Below are positions 34,471 through 46,559 of a DNA stretch of 64,000 bases, piece after piece. Each line of letters starts with the position of its first letter. Positions within the stretch are counted from its first letter, which is position 1. Location: the NCBI GenBank assembly GCA_014773175.1, contig VXCM01002168.1, forward strand, positions 16,001 through 80,000. Reading direction: 5' to 3'. The DNA is from Lucifuga dentata (taxonomy: Eukaryota; Chordata; Actinopteri; Ophidiiformes; Bythitidae). Position numbers and translations under genes: made by a program. The notes beneath the pieces were generated by a model. The model was given only the letters and a program-made list of their open reading frames with translations. It had not been told where the DNA came from and made no database searches.

Positions 34471-35639
34471 ACGCGCCTGTATTAGTAGAGAAAATGGAAC
34501 CAATTACAAAAACAAACCTATGGAACAATGAAAAAACAATGGAAAACTACTCAATTTAAAGTAAAAGTCCTGAACGCTTTCTACATAAAAAGTATTGTAT
34601 TCACTTTACTAGAAATATCCATTAAAAAAAAAAAGTAAAGTTCAGTTTCACATCATTTCTCCAGCTGTGGTCAACCTTCCTGTAAGTCTTGCTGAGGTCA
34701 GTTGAAGATGCACATCCATAGGTTGTCAAAACCCTATTGCCCCTCATCTTCATCAGATCCTTTAAACTCCCACTGGATAAACTCTAAACTACATAACAGC
34801 CAAGCTAAAACCAATGTAAGGATGTTGTTTAAAAAGAGACAGTCCATTTATACATGATGTCAAGTTCAAAACGTGCGATTGTTGTTCTTTTCCTGCTTTG
34901 CTTTGCTGCTCCTTTACTGTATTTTTTAAGTTGAGCTGTGACTAACCTTTTCTCATTGTGTTTAAGTTTTAAGTAAAAAAAAAAATGGAATATTTTTCAT
35001 GACAAGCTGTCACAGTAAATTACTGCAAATGCTTTACAGAGCTTGCTGCTTTCCCGCAAACTCTTGCATTGTATTTTGTCCATTTCAGTGTCCAAATGAA
35101 GACTTTCCATCACAAACTGGCATTTCAAGCTAACTTTTGAAAAATATAATACTTCTTTCATGGCATGAGTCACAGCTTAAGTTAGACTGACAGTTATTTA
35201 GAGTTTTGTTGTTGCAGATATAACAAACAAAACATGCAATGTTTATATCCAGAAAACTAAAAAATGTACCTCCAGAATCACACAACAGTAGATTACTATT
35301 AATATCAATTAATGAAATTGCTTGAACTCAATAATATATTTAGTTATCCTGTTAAATTTCAAATTTGCTCTTTGATTTAGTTTCCTATTGGGATCACAAA
35401 TGTTCTTAACCCAGTTACATCTTTAAAATCACAAAGAACTAAACTAAGTTAATTTTTTTTAACTTAAAATTTAGAATTAGTATTATCCTGCAAGCTAAGA
35501 AATAATTTAAGTTTGATTACAATTCTTAACAGTTGCGTATGTGTGTGCTGTATGTGTGTGATATGAAGTATTTGCTATTTCTTGACTCTCATTAATAAGC
35601 AGCCCTCACTTCTCTTCTTTTTTTACTGATATTAATATT

Positions 35640-36130
35640 TAACTTCCTCTTCCTCTCCATTTTCCCCACCTTTACATCTCTCCATCCGTGCATCTCCCTC
35701 CGTTCGGCTGCTCCAGCCTTCATTCAGTCTGATCCCCCCCCCCATCCTCCTCTTCTAAGCTCTGTCTGTCTGTCTCTGGATTCCGTCCTTTCTTCTCTTT
35801 CATCCTCCTCTCCTCCCTTTTCTCTGGTCCTCTGTTCTCATTAATATGTCTCGACTCCTCGTCTCCTCCCTTCCTCTCTCCTTTCCCCCTCTCTGATGTG
35901 CTCCTCTCTCTTTTCCTCCCATCTCTTCCACTCCTCTCTGCTCTTTGCATCTTGTTCCCTCTCCCTTTTTTCTCACCTCTCCAACTGTACCTCCTCTCCT
36001 CTCCTCCTCACGTTGCTACTCCTCACTTCTTTCACCTCAGTTCACATCCCCTGTCATTTGCCACATCTCCTCACGTTTCCTTTCTTCTCTACTCTTTTCC
36101 TGAGTCTTCCTCTCCTAATCTCCTCTTTCA
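35640..36130. repeat. Pyrimidine-rich tract
   Basis: About 490 bp dominated by CTCCTCTC, CTTTCC and similar words, with few purines on the plus strand. The proline/serine/leucine-rich open frames here follow from this bias. Confidence 0.85.
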
Positions 36131-36293
36131 TCCTAATGTGCAAACAGCCCAAAACATTCAAAACACATCCTCGTTTTTCTTTCTGCTCTCTCACTTCAGT
36201 CTTTAAACTGACAAGGCACAAGGCAGTATTAAAGACACTTAGATGTTCACTGTTTGTTTTGAAAGTATTTGTACCTGATGTGTGCACTTCACT

Positions 36294-36294
<1 letters not shown>

Positions 36295-36352
<58 letters not shown>
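36295..36352. repeat. (AC)n microsatellite
   Basis: A pure 58 bp dinucleotide run. Confidence 0.96.
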
Positions 36353-36355
<3 letters not shown>

Positions 36356-37116
36356 CTAATGGTGTCAGTAACAGGATTTGCTGACAACTTGGTGATATCA
36401 GACCTCTCTGTTAACATAAACTACATAGGAGGATCAGACTTAGCTGTCAACTGTGTGTGTTTGTGTGTGCATGCATGTGTGTGTGTGAGAGACATCTCCT
36501 GTCATATGTCATTACTAATTTTGCTATGTCCTTTATGTAATTCCCACTGGATGTTAAAAATTGAGAAATGTTTGGCTAAGCACCAGAAATATCTATGCAA
36601 ATATATTCAGATAAACCTTCTTTAAAAAAAATGGACTTTTTCCTGCCAAAATGAGATATCTCACCAGCATTACTGGCATGAAAATAAAGCACATGATAGG
36701 TTAGTATTAAAGTTAGGAGTCATTTTAACCTATTTAACCAATATGTTACACGAAGAGACGTGTGTTGTACATAAAGACAGACAGGCACATATACACACAC
36801 ACACAGTTACACACTTGCAGTCAGGTTCCCTCCCAAATCAAACACTGTAATTTATCTCTGCCTCTCTCTCGGTCCAACCTCAGGCTGTTAAAGGTTTCCC
36901 ATTTGGTTTGTGGTGAGTAGAAATGTCAGAGCTGTGGATTCCAGCGCCAGGCAGAGAGGCTGCTATGTGGTGGCAGATCGCTATGCTAAATGTGTTATTT
37001 TTCTGTCCAAAGGGTGCTGCTTTTTTTAGGCAACAGCATGTGTAGATTGAAATGAAGGCTACTCGCTGAGGCTGCTGCAGCTAAGAGTTCAAGCATGATG
37101 TGGGCCCCCCTTCCTC

Positions 37117-37285
37117 AAAAGCATCTTAAAGACTATCGTAAAAATCTTAAGAAGCTTCTTAAACTTACAAGGGAGTTGCTTTATGAAAGCCTTATAATTT
37201 AAGATGCTCTTAGAAATGATCAGAGATCATCGAGTACTCCCTACTGAAACGTTGAAAGCTAAAAAGCTTCTTAAGAAAGCAATAC
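37117..37285. repeat. CTTAAG-rich inverted-repeat cluster, possible MITE relic
   Basis: Contains a perfect 16 bp palindrome TTAAGAAGCTTCTTAA (37147-37162), a related palindromic word at about 37264-37279, and arms AGCATCTTAAA (about 37121) and TTTAAGATGCT (about 37199) facing each other. The layout suggests an old palindromic transposon, but ends and target duplication were not found. Confidence 0.5.
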
Positions 37286-37704
37286 AGTACACCAGTCGCA
37301 GGGAAATACAATCCTTAAAGTTTGTCCTGTTTTTTTTTTTGNTTTTTTTTTTTTGGTAATTTCATGTGATGATAATGTATTTATTCATTATTTATCCAGG
37401 ACAGGCTTGATGAGCATGGATGCTGTTTTACAGGAATACCCTGCGCAATTGCTCACTACAACCTCAGTATCTGTTGGCTTGATCTACCTTCCCTAGGACA
37501 ACTCAGTGGCCATGGTGATTGGGGATAAACTCTGGGAAATATAGGAAATTACTAACTAAAGAAAAACAGGCATGATATGAAAAGGGATCTAGAAATGGTA
37601 AAAAAAACAAAACAAAACAAAAAAAAAAAACCAAAATAGATTAAACATCACATGCTGATGCAGTCAAACAGTAGATTAGTAGATTTTGCTTGATTTGATT
37701 AGCA

Positions 37705-37768
37705 AATTTAGAGAAACAGACTTGTTACTTGAAGGCTATCAGTTTGAATCTCCCGATCAGCTTGGGAT
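37705..37768 (+). repeat. tRNA-derived SINE fragment
   Basis: ACTTGTTACTTGAAGGCTATC followed by AGTTTGAATCTCCC resembles the tRNA-like B-box region of teleost SINEs. It is short, and the A-box is not convincing. Confidence 0.45.
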
Positions 37769-40129
37769 ATATTAATTGGGAAAAGGAGACTATGACTGTG
37801 CTGAAAATGCCCATATTCACTGCTATGTGAATCAACAAAGAATAAGAATGGAATCACATATACAAGAGAGCAGACTGGAAGCAAACAGAGTCATCTGGGT
37901 GTGCTTGTCTGTCAGTTTACTCTCTGTCTCTCTCTCCATGCCACCTCCATGTCTCACTCTTTCTCTTCTCTCCTCTCCTCTCCTCTCCGAGANCCCCCCC
38001 CACTGTGTATTACTCCTGAAAAGATGGCATTGTTAGCCATAGATGTCAGGATGAAGACATACACACATGCAGGCTGGGGTAGAGTATGTTGTATAAGAAG
38101 CTCTCTTATATAATTTGATGCATATTTGATGCTGAATGGTGCAGTGGTGATGCGGAAAGCAGTTAAGTTTGTGTGTGTATGTGTGTGTACATTGTTTATA
38201 CAAGCTGTCAGAGATGTCTTTGTAATGTTGAGTTTCAGCCCTGTTTTGCTCATCTACATCTTAATTTGTGCCAAAATGATAAGCTGGTAAATATATTAGC
38301 TGTTTGTCAGAACCAGTTTTATTTACCTAGTAGAATTATTAAAAAAATAGTTGGTTAACAGCAATTTTCAATATGCATTTGCCACAGCTTGTCATTAATT
38401 GAATAAATCAACTCAAAAATGAAATTAAATGAACTGAGAGGTTATTTGATAATATTAAAAAACCTATGATTTATTGAAGCACTCATCTCAACTTTTAAAC
38501 TTCTTGTCTAACTTGCCTTTACCTCCACCTTCCTTCATCTCCTTTAATCAATACAAGTTTAATAGGAGAAATCAATAGAGAATCATGGCTTTGACCTGGA
38601 TACACTTAATCAGAGGACTTCACCAAAAGTATATCCTTCATGTTTTATATTTAGTACATTCAGCATGAAGTATGCATTATGGTGCACATTTTTTTTTGTT
38701 TTACAAACTCAAATGTTTTACCCCTACTCTTACTCTTTCCATGCACATTGCACCTTAATTATAATATGAAATGGTTAAGGTGGCTTTTAATATTCAAAGG
38801 GTTGGTGCTTTCCTCCCTAATGCATGTAGAGTAACGTTGTTAAAAGACTACAGTGGGTTAAGCATTACTGAAAAGGTGCTCTTTGTTCAGGCTGACCCGG
38901 TAGAGCTGGCAGCTTTCAGTAGTGGCTGCAGTGGAAGGCTGTGGTTATGCTGGTCAGCCCCCAGGTGGGAATGTTTGGAATTCCCCCCCTCGTAGAAATA
39001 AAACTTTGAAATAAAAATGTTCCCTCACTCACTTAATCAAGCTTTCCCAACATGTTTTCTCCTTTCTGGGTGCCTGGATCCCAAATCCGTTTTCTCATGG
39101 AAAACAACCTGTTTTGTTTTATTTTTGTCGGGAAGTGGAAGATGACTCACTGAATTACTAGCAGTCCTTGATTTGTTTGTTTTCCTCTCTTTTAATTTTT
39201 CGCTGCCAAACAGAAGCAGGTGAAATAAGTAAATATAAAAAATGGGCTGCTACAAAACATCAAGCATCAACACAGAAAGAGTGAAAAATCCCCCACAAAA
39301 TTAAGAAAACTAAAGACAAGGTCAGAATCAATATTATAAAAAGTATCTTAGAAAAACTATTATAAAATAAGAGGGGAAGTTAATTATTTAAAAAAGTTCT
39401 GATGCTGAAATGGCATCAGTGTCTTACTGTTTGCATGTTCAAAGAGACTAAAAAGAATGTGTGATGATGTTACTGAGAAGAAAAAAAGAGGATGAATATC
39501 AAAGTAGGACTTATGTAACATGTTTTGTCAGCCATTATAGAAACAGTCTTCTACCACATTTCAGATAGTAAAGTTTACCTTGTTAAAAAAACAGATCTTT
39601 TTCTTAACCATCTATGACTTTTACCATTTTATATAACTTTTTATATCAAGCCTACTTAGAAAAAAAAAGCAAAACAATATAAAAATCAGTTTACAGGAAT
39701 ACAGGTCAAATACTATTTTGTTTGTGACTGATTTTGTAATTGTCTTTTTTTTTTTTTTTTTTTTTTTACTAGAGCTTCTTTGCCGGAAATGGCTACTTAT
39801 TAAGCTGTTTGTGAGAATTGTTGAGAGGCAATCAGAGGGCTGGAAAATTTGCCAAAACAATTATGTTAAAAGAGGTTAAAAGCTCAGGTTACATCAACAA
39901 TTTTCAAAAATACTTAAAAATATATTGACTATAAATGATAACAGATGACAGTAATTAAAAACAATTGAGTTGAATGACTTGCATTGAAAAGTGTGTGAAT
40001 GCAACAGAAATTCAGCCATTAGAAACCATCCAGCCACCAGCTAGCTGAGCTATCTAAGCCTTCCTGTCTCTAACAGGAAGGCTGCCCTTCTGGTGACATT
40101 GGTGTAACGCTGGAATCCTCCCCCAAATG

Positions 40130-40510
40130 TAGCCGCTGCCAGATAATGAGGTTGTGTAACAGTTAAACTCTTCCCCGTGTTGTTAATATCGATTACCCTG
40201 TTTCATCTGACACACAACAGAGACACAGACGCACACACACAGGGTGCTCATTTGCCAGTCCATCAGCTGGCAGATCAATCTGAGCCTAACGAGATAAATG
40301 AGCTCACAAATTAGTTAACGAACCGCTGGCTGACTGACTGACTGACACAGAACACACAGAGCAGCCTGGCAGCCTCCAGCCTCTTGGCTTAGGGGACGGG
40401 AAAAGGAAAGGAAGGCAAGCGCTATTTTGCAAAAGCCAATTCAATATGTCTAATTAGGAAATTAAACTATAATAATGACTTCATGCAATTCGTAATTTAG
40501 CATCTCCAAA
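40130..40510. promoter_or_regulatory. Candidate conserved noncoding element
   Basis: A unique stretch of about 380 bp with many transcription-factor-like words: ATCGATTA (about 40188), CAGCTGGCAGATCAATC, AATTAGTTAACG and TAATTAGGAAATTAAA (about 40451). Its texture resembles vertebrate developmental enhancers. Only a short (GACT)n run and a CA run interrupt it. Conservation cannot be tested here. Confidence 0.25.
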
Positions 40511-41830
40511 ATCTGTTTCACTTTGAAGGCTTTTCATATTGTCGTTGCTGTCATCTGAACTTGCCTGATTGACACTGGATGTTTGAGGCCTATATTGAAC
40601 TAAATATTTGGGATTTCTGAAAATGTGAGACAATATTTAATTTTGAAAATAAATAAAAGCACACATACAACACAAATATTAAACTTGAAATAAGAAAAAT
40701 AAGAGTTGAATACATAAAATGCAGTCTAAATACTCTTTTTTAAAATTTGAGTTCCAGTTACCTTTCAACAACAATGCCCATATATGTCTGTGATAATGCC
40801 AGTATTGGGCAGAAATACCATCCTGCTGATCCATCAGTTGGATTCTAATGCTGATCCTGAAGATGTTCTGTAATAACTGCAAGTGTGTTCACAGATAATA
40901 TCAAGACAAAAATCCTTTGCGTTTCAGACCCCTTTAGGAATCGTTTAAAATTACAGGGTGGAAACACTATTAGAATATTGTTTGTGTTCCTATTATCATT
41001 AGTTTTTGGTCAGATGTTCCTAAATGCAAATGGCATAACCCTGACATCAGATAACATATGGTATTTAGCAGACATTCAGTTGGACTGTTTTAAAGGTAAG
41101 GACTAGTTTTAACTCCAGGAGTTTAGTCCTGTTATTTTACAGCTAAATCTTGACCTAAATCTGTCATTAAAATGGCCCATTACAGCTCAGAATTCTCCTG
41201 ATGCAGTTTAATTTCTGCTTTCTACTTACTTTTTCTCCACATTTAAACAGGCAAAATCCTCCTCACGCTTCATTGCCATCTCATCTTCACTTTCACAGGT
41301 GGAAGGAAAAAAAACTACTGTTTTAACACTGATGAATAAGTGTGAACAGCAGCCAAATCATCTTTAAAATGAAAAAAAAAACTGTTTTTCCTCCTGAACA
41401 GGATTAGAAGTATGAGAATGTGCTGAAAAACATCAGGGAGTTGGTGCTGAAATTAAACCAGGGTAGGCTGGGGAAAAATTACTGGCACAGCTGCTTCAAA
41501 TGGATTGAAATTAACTGGTAGCCTAAGAAATCATTCCAATTTTCTCACCTACCCCAGAGAAACTAATGCTGTCCTGATGAGGGTTTTTATCTACTGAAGT
41601 GAGACTGATTGTTTTTGTTTTTTTTCACGAAGGCATGTTAGTAAATATTGTCATGATTTTTATTATTATATGAATATAGTCAAGTTGCTTAACTGTTGTC
41701 TACATTCATTTGGAGGCATATTTTTTTCATCTAACTAACATTAAAAGTAACAAATAGATTTTGAATTTACAACCCAGTGCAGCTCGTTTAGCTTGGTTGG
41801 CTTTGAGCTTTACCCTCATAACCCTGACAG

Positions 41831-41847
41831 AATGCCGTTTAGCATTG

Positions 41848-41882
<35 letters not shown>

Positions 41883-41909
41883 GCATAACTTNAATGCCGT
41901 TTAGCATTG

Positions 41910-41944
<35 letters not shown>

Positions 41945-41953
41945 GCATAACTT
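41831..41953. repeat. Assembly-gap duplication over (TG)n (n at 41892)
   Basis: Identical 61 bp copies lie at 41831-41891 and 41893-41953, each with a TG run. Confidence 0.9.
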
Positions 41954-42722
41954 GCCGTGTAACACTAGACTGGATACCCCTGATGTCTTTGGGACTAAAG
42001 TGGCTCCTGTGAAACACACATAGCTGGACCGTCCCTGGGGAGAGCCCTGAATAATTTTAGCTTGGCGGGGCAAGCCTGGGCCGGCTGACAGGCTGAGAGA
42101 CAACTGAACAGAAATACAAACAGACAGGCAGACACAAATGGGCCCATTAAGGCTGATTTACTGCCAGTAATACTACCAGTACTTACAGATGTAAGGTGCA
42201 GTAGTTAAAAGCACCCCGTGGGATTAATCATGTAAATGAACATTGTTTAGTTTACATTCAGTGTTTCACGTTGTGTGTGTGTCCTTGCGGTTTGCCAAAC
42301 TTATTTAATGCATTTCCTTCCTCATAAAACATTTGCTGAGCCAACGTTTTTCCCACGTTGTGAAGCCTGCATTGTTTACATCAGTAAGTCTTCTTCTTCT
42401 TCTTCTTCTCTTTTAGTGGCACATTACTGATGTCAATACACAGAGTTGAATGAAACAGCTGTTGTGCTCCTTTCATTTGGTAGACATTCAGTTTTTGAGG
42501 TAAACTCCATTTTGATTTGTTAAAATTCATGACAGCTGTTTCTTTTCAGGTTTCAGTTATTGCCTTTGCTTGCTGAACAGAACTGTGAGTTTAACACTGA
42601 TGTTTTTTTTTTTGTAACATGCTTGGATTTGCTGAATTTGTTGTTTTCAGCTGAGGAAAATTTATGGTTTAAGAGCTGACATAAGTATTTGTTTCCTGTA
42701 CCTGTGTACCAGGCCACTGCTT

Positions 42723-42724
<2 letters not shown>

Positions 42725-42760
<36 letters not shown>

Positions 42761-42862
42761 GTTTGAGTGGGAGAGGGCACAGCAATGTTTTTAATGAGGG
42801 TAAACTTGAGGGGCTGTATTTAGATTTCATTTGCCCTGCTGGGAAGGTCGCTGGCACACAGT

Positions 42863-42905
<43 letters not shown>

Positions 42906-43020
42906 TTATTATGAGTGGGAAGCCCCAATACACAAAGTAAGACTTCTATTAATGAACACTGACTGTTCACATAAACCAAACAATGTGTGTGTGCATGTGT
43001 GTGTGTGTGTGTGTGTGTGT
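42725..43020. repeat. Cluster of three (TG)n microsatellites
   Basis: Runs at 42725-42759, 42869-42904 and about 42992-43020 are separated by unique sequence. Confidence 0.94.
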
Positions 43021-43151
43021 GCACACGCAAGCGTGCATGTATGTACTGTTCCATCCCCAGGAGGCAACAGGTGCTGCTGGCAACTTGAAACCCTGCAGAG
43101 TGATATAGTGAGAGGGAACATGTGAAGTGATGAGAAAGGGAGAAAGTGGAT

Positions 43152-43157
<6 letters not shown>

Positions 43158-43195
<38 letters not shown>
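43158..43195. repeat. (GA)n microsatellite
   Basis: A pure dinucleotide run. Confidence 0.95.
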
Positions 43196-43199
<4 letters not shown>

Positions 43200-43812
43200 T
43201 TCCAAACCTGAAGACCAGGACCCTCAAAGGCATCACAATATAAATCTGTGGGTCACAAGATGATTGACAGTAACAGGGACAGGAAGATTTTATTCAGACT
43301 CTGTAATCTTAGCATTTTTCTTTGCGAAATACTGGATAGTTTTGCCTCTTCAAGGCTCTACAATGATTAAAACATAACAATCTGTGAATGTTAAACCACT
43401 CTTTAAGCAAAGTTTTATTTTAAAGAGTCAAGAGCCAAAAAGTTTAGGAACGTTTGGTGTAAGCTAGTCGAGAGCATCCTGTATAATGTAGCATCACCTA
43501 ACCAGCCGGAATGATGAAATGTTGCTAACACCTGAATACATTAACAGTCTCACAATGGGCCTTTTGTAATAACGAGTACTTTAATAAGTGCAATATGCAA
43601 ATATAGAACCATAAAGAGAGGTACAAATGGTAAAGAGAGGTACAGCTGGGAATTGACAAAATGAGAGAGAGAGAGATGAAGGAGAGACAATGACATAGGC
43701 AGATAATTTTCACTGCTGCAATCAAGGACAGCCAGCATTTGTGTGTGTGTGTGTTGGCATGGTGGGGTTGTGTAACACTCAACTGGGTCTCCCTGTGGCT
43801 TAGAGGCTGAAG

Positions 43813-43816
<4 letters not shown>

Positions 43817-43852
<36 letters not shown>
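43817..43852. repeat. (CT)n microsatellite
   Basis: A pure dinucleotide run. Confidence 0.95.
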
Positions 43853-43857
<5 letters not shown>

Positions 43858-45424
43858 CATTGACTATTATTGATTTCAACAGATTGATTCTTTCATCGTT
43901 GTGGTTGTTACGTAGAAAACACAACAGAGAGCACTGTAAATGTTCTCCGTTGTGTTTTTCAGATGACCCCTTTGATGCATGTAGTGGTACTAGCTAAACA
44001 TATAGTCCAGGTTCCAGGCTGGGAAATAAAACAGACACTAGAAAGATGTGGAGCTAAATCATTCTCTCATGGCTTTAGTCCAAATTCAGCTTACATTGAC
44101 ATAGAAAACAGTCCTGTAGCCAGAATCTTGACTCCAAATGCGTTAAGTCATAGCTTTAGGGGAATTAGTTGGACAAACTTTGGTTTTGCCCTTTTTATCT
44201 ACCTCCCTAGAATGCTAAATTAGCAAAATGTTCAATTTGCTATGAGTTTTGGCAGCTTAATATTGAAACCCAGTGCGACGTGCCAGCTCCTCTCATCTCT
44301 GCTCCTGCATATTACGGCTCCACAAATACTGAATTGAATTGAACAAAAAAAAAAAAAAAAAAAAANAAAAAAAAAAAAAAAAAACAACCTTCAGATTCTT
44401 TCTAAGAATAAAAGCTTAATAAAAATTTTAATAGCTAATTGCAGTTCTCATAATGTGAATCTTGGCGGTGATTTTGAGAGGTTATTAAACTGATTCTTCA
44501 TGCAAAACCTACACAAGCTGGCTTTAAAAAGTTTGTTTTCTTATCAACAGAAAACCGCAGCTTCAGTCTGAACTCACTCAGCTGCGCATAAGGTGACCCA
44601 TTTTCACATGCCACACAGTGTGAGAACCACAGGTTTTGAGGAGAAAAAGAAACAGAAAAACAAACTTGACTCAAGCAGAAACTACAGGGAGCTTGTTAGT
44701 ATTTTAACATTATGATTATTAAGTCCAGTTCAAAAGAAATGACTCCTCAAAGCCATGTGGTTCCCCTTGCTGCTGCACCAGGGAAGCACCCCATGTTTGG
44801 GCCATGCTGTATTTCCCATGGTGCTTTGCTGTAGGGGAATTCTGCTGTGGATAGAACTGCTCTCCCATTTTATCTGCTCCACTTCCCAAGCTGCTACTAT
44901 CTGCCTTTTGTAGAGTTGTGTGTGTATGTGTGTGTGTGCGCGTGCATGTGAGAGAGTGAAAATGTGTAAACCTGTTTGTTTTCGTTTATAGGTATGCTCA
45001 GAGGCATGTGCACTTGTGTGCGGCCACATGTTTTTATGTACTGTTTGGATGTGTGCGTGTGTTTCTGTGTGTGTGTGCGTGTGTGTGTGCCTATATTTGG
45101 ATGAATGGTGTGTAGTTTTATGGAGGAGCTTGCAGGTATGCATAATTGTGTGTGGGCAAGCATTTTTATGTGTTTGTAAGTCTGCATGTGTCCGTGTTTC
45201 AATCTGAATGTGCATATTTGTGCGTGTGTGTGTGTGTGCATGAGTGTGTATTTGTTTATGTGTGCATTCCAGCAGTCATACTCAACTGTTTATATGTAGG
45301 TATAGTGGCAAGAAAAAGTGAGTAAACTATTTTTTTCTGAATTCATTCTTCATCAAATGTGGTCTGACCTTGACGTCAACATCACAATAAATAGACACAC
45401 ACAATAAATAGACACACAGGTTGT
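43853..45424. other. Gene-free region
   Basis: No exon is supported. Besides the poly-A join there is a long impure TG/TGCG-rich stretch at 44917-45245, which produces cysteine/valine-rich and threonine/histidine-rich open frames. Confidence 0.6.
44344..44384. repeat. Poly-A assembly join (n at 44366)
   Basis: About 40 A residues split by one n. Confidence 0.9.
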
Positions 45425-45428
45425 TTAA

Positions 45429-45953
45429 AGGACCATACCAGTGATCTTGAATGTTTGAGCCCAAAAAATACCACCCTCATACCCATTAGATTACTGCCAA
45501 CCATTTTCCAAAACATACAACTGGAGTTTTAGAATTGTTTTTTCTAGACTTCCATTGGTTTCTACTCATTCCAGTACGCTATAAAAAATCGACTTGTAGA
45601 GACTTGAGATAAATAATCCATCACACCGTCATTATTTTTTGTCAAAGTCACTTAATTTAACTGATCTAACACGGACCTACACAGAAGTCAATGTACACTA
45701 TGTCTCCAGCAGGGAATATAGTCCCAGGAGAAGACTGCTGTTACTGAGAAATTAAAATGACGTGTCTTGTACAATTGTACATAAGTGTTTACTTTTTAGG
45801 TCACCTTATCATTTGATTTTGAAAGACTAGTTGATTTGGCAAAATAACACAAAAACTAACTGGTTTTATGTTGAAAAATGGTTGTCAGTAACATAACGTG
45901 TATGCGGGTCGTGTTTATTGGACTAAAACATGCAAAAGCAATAATATGGTCCT
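45429..45953. mobile_element. TTAA-flanked MITE, copy 2 (525 bp)
   Basis: Starts AGGACCATACC and ends ATATGGTCCT, with TTAA on both sides (45425-45428 and 45954-45957). It shares with copies 1 and 3 the blocks TTCCATTGGTTTC..TCATTCCAGTACGCTAT, ATGTCTCCAGCAGGGAATAT and ACTAAAACATGCAAA near the right end. It is in the same orientation as the other copies and has no coding capacity. Confidence 0.85.
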
Positions 45954-46237
45954 TTAAAGTAATGATAAAAAAAGCTGTACTTGTTCTTGAAGACACTGAA
46001 AATAACATTGAATACTGTGAGTGTTAAGTAAGTGAACCTTAGTTTATTGACTTCTCAAAAAGCTAATTGGCATCCAGTGTACCTGTCAATGAGATGAAAT
46101 TGGAGGTGTTATAGTCCTTTTTGTTTATCCCAAGTGGCCAATATCCTATTTATTTTTTCCTTCTTTGCCTTCTAAAATGCCTTTGAGAAATAAAGAAATG
46201 TGTTGATTTTTAGAATAAGGACTCGAATCAACTCTGC

Positions 46238-46366
46238 TTTGTGTGAAATCACAAAAAAAAAAACAAAAACATAATCATTAATTAAAATAATATGTGGAGC
46301 ANTTTGTGTGAAATCACAAAAAAAAAAACAAAAACATAATCATTAATTAAAATAATATGTGGAGCA
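46238..46366. repeat. Assembly-gap duplication (n at 46302)
   Basis: Identical 64 bp copies lie at 46238-46301 and 46303-46366. Confidence 0.9.
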
Positions 46367-46523
46367 AACAGTGGTTTAACAGAATACAGGTGCGCTATGA
46401 TTGCAAACTGATAGCTATAAAGCAAAATGTAATATACTTTGTATGATTATTGATATGATTATTGCTTACTGGTATCATTTCTGCTTTCATGTTTGGCAAC
46501 TGTAAGTGTCTGTATTGCTGAAA

Positions 46524-46559
46524 TTAGTCATGACTGAGAATTGCGGCAGTCGTGACTAA
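46524..46559. repeat. 13 bp hairpin with 10 nt loop
   Basis: TTAGTCATGACTG (46524-46536) faces CAGTCGTGACTAA (46547-46559). The single mismatch becomes a U-G pair in plus-strand RNA. Confidence 0.75.

Larger units (their letters stand above)
31491..37100. other. Gene-free region with long pyrimidine tracts
   Basis: No exon is supported. It holds cytosine/thymine-rich blocks at 32340-32640, 33000-33260, 33850-34020 and 35640-36130, a (GA)n run at 33570-33604, a small retroposon with target duplication at 34396-34470, and (AC)n at 36295-36352. Confidence 0.6.
37286..41830. other. Gene-free region: presumed long intron
   Basis: No exon is supported. It has a poly-T join (n at 37342), a poly-C/CT join (n at 37993) and a poly-T run near 39747-39768. 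The block at 40130-40510 is described separately. Other stretches (41400-41560, 41960-42110) look unique and could be conserved noncoding DNA. Confidence 0.55.

Noticed and set aside
43963..44223. 86-codon plus-strand frame with non-repetitive composition
   Set aside because: No recognisable family and no convincing splice sites; consistent with chance in 64 kb.
44897..45241. Threonine/histidine-rich and cysteine/valine-rich open frames over CA/TG runs (also near 5298, 8225, 36054, 42724, 48320, 52654 and 56586)
   Set aside because: They are translations of (CA)n or (TG)n and show no splice structure or protein motif.
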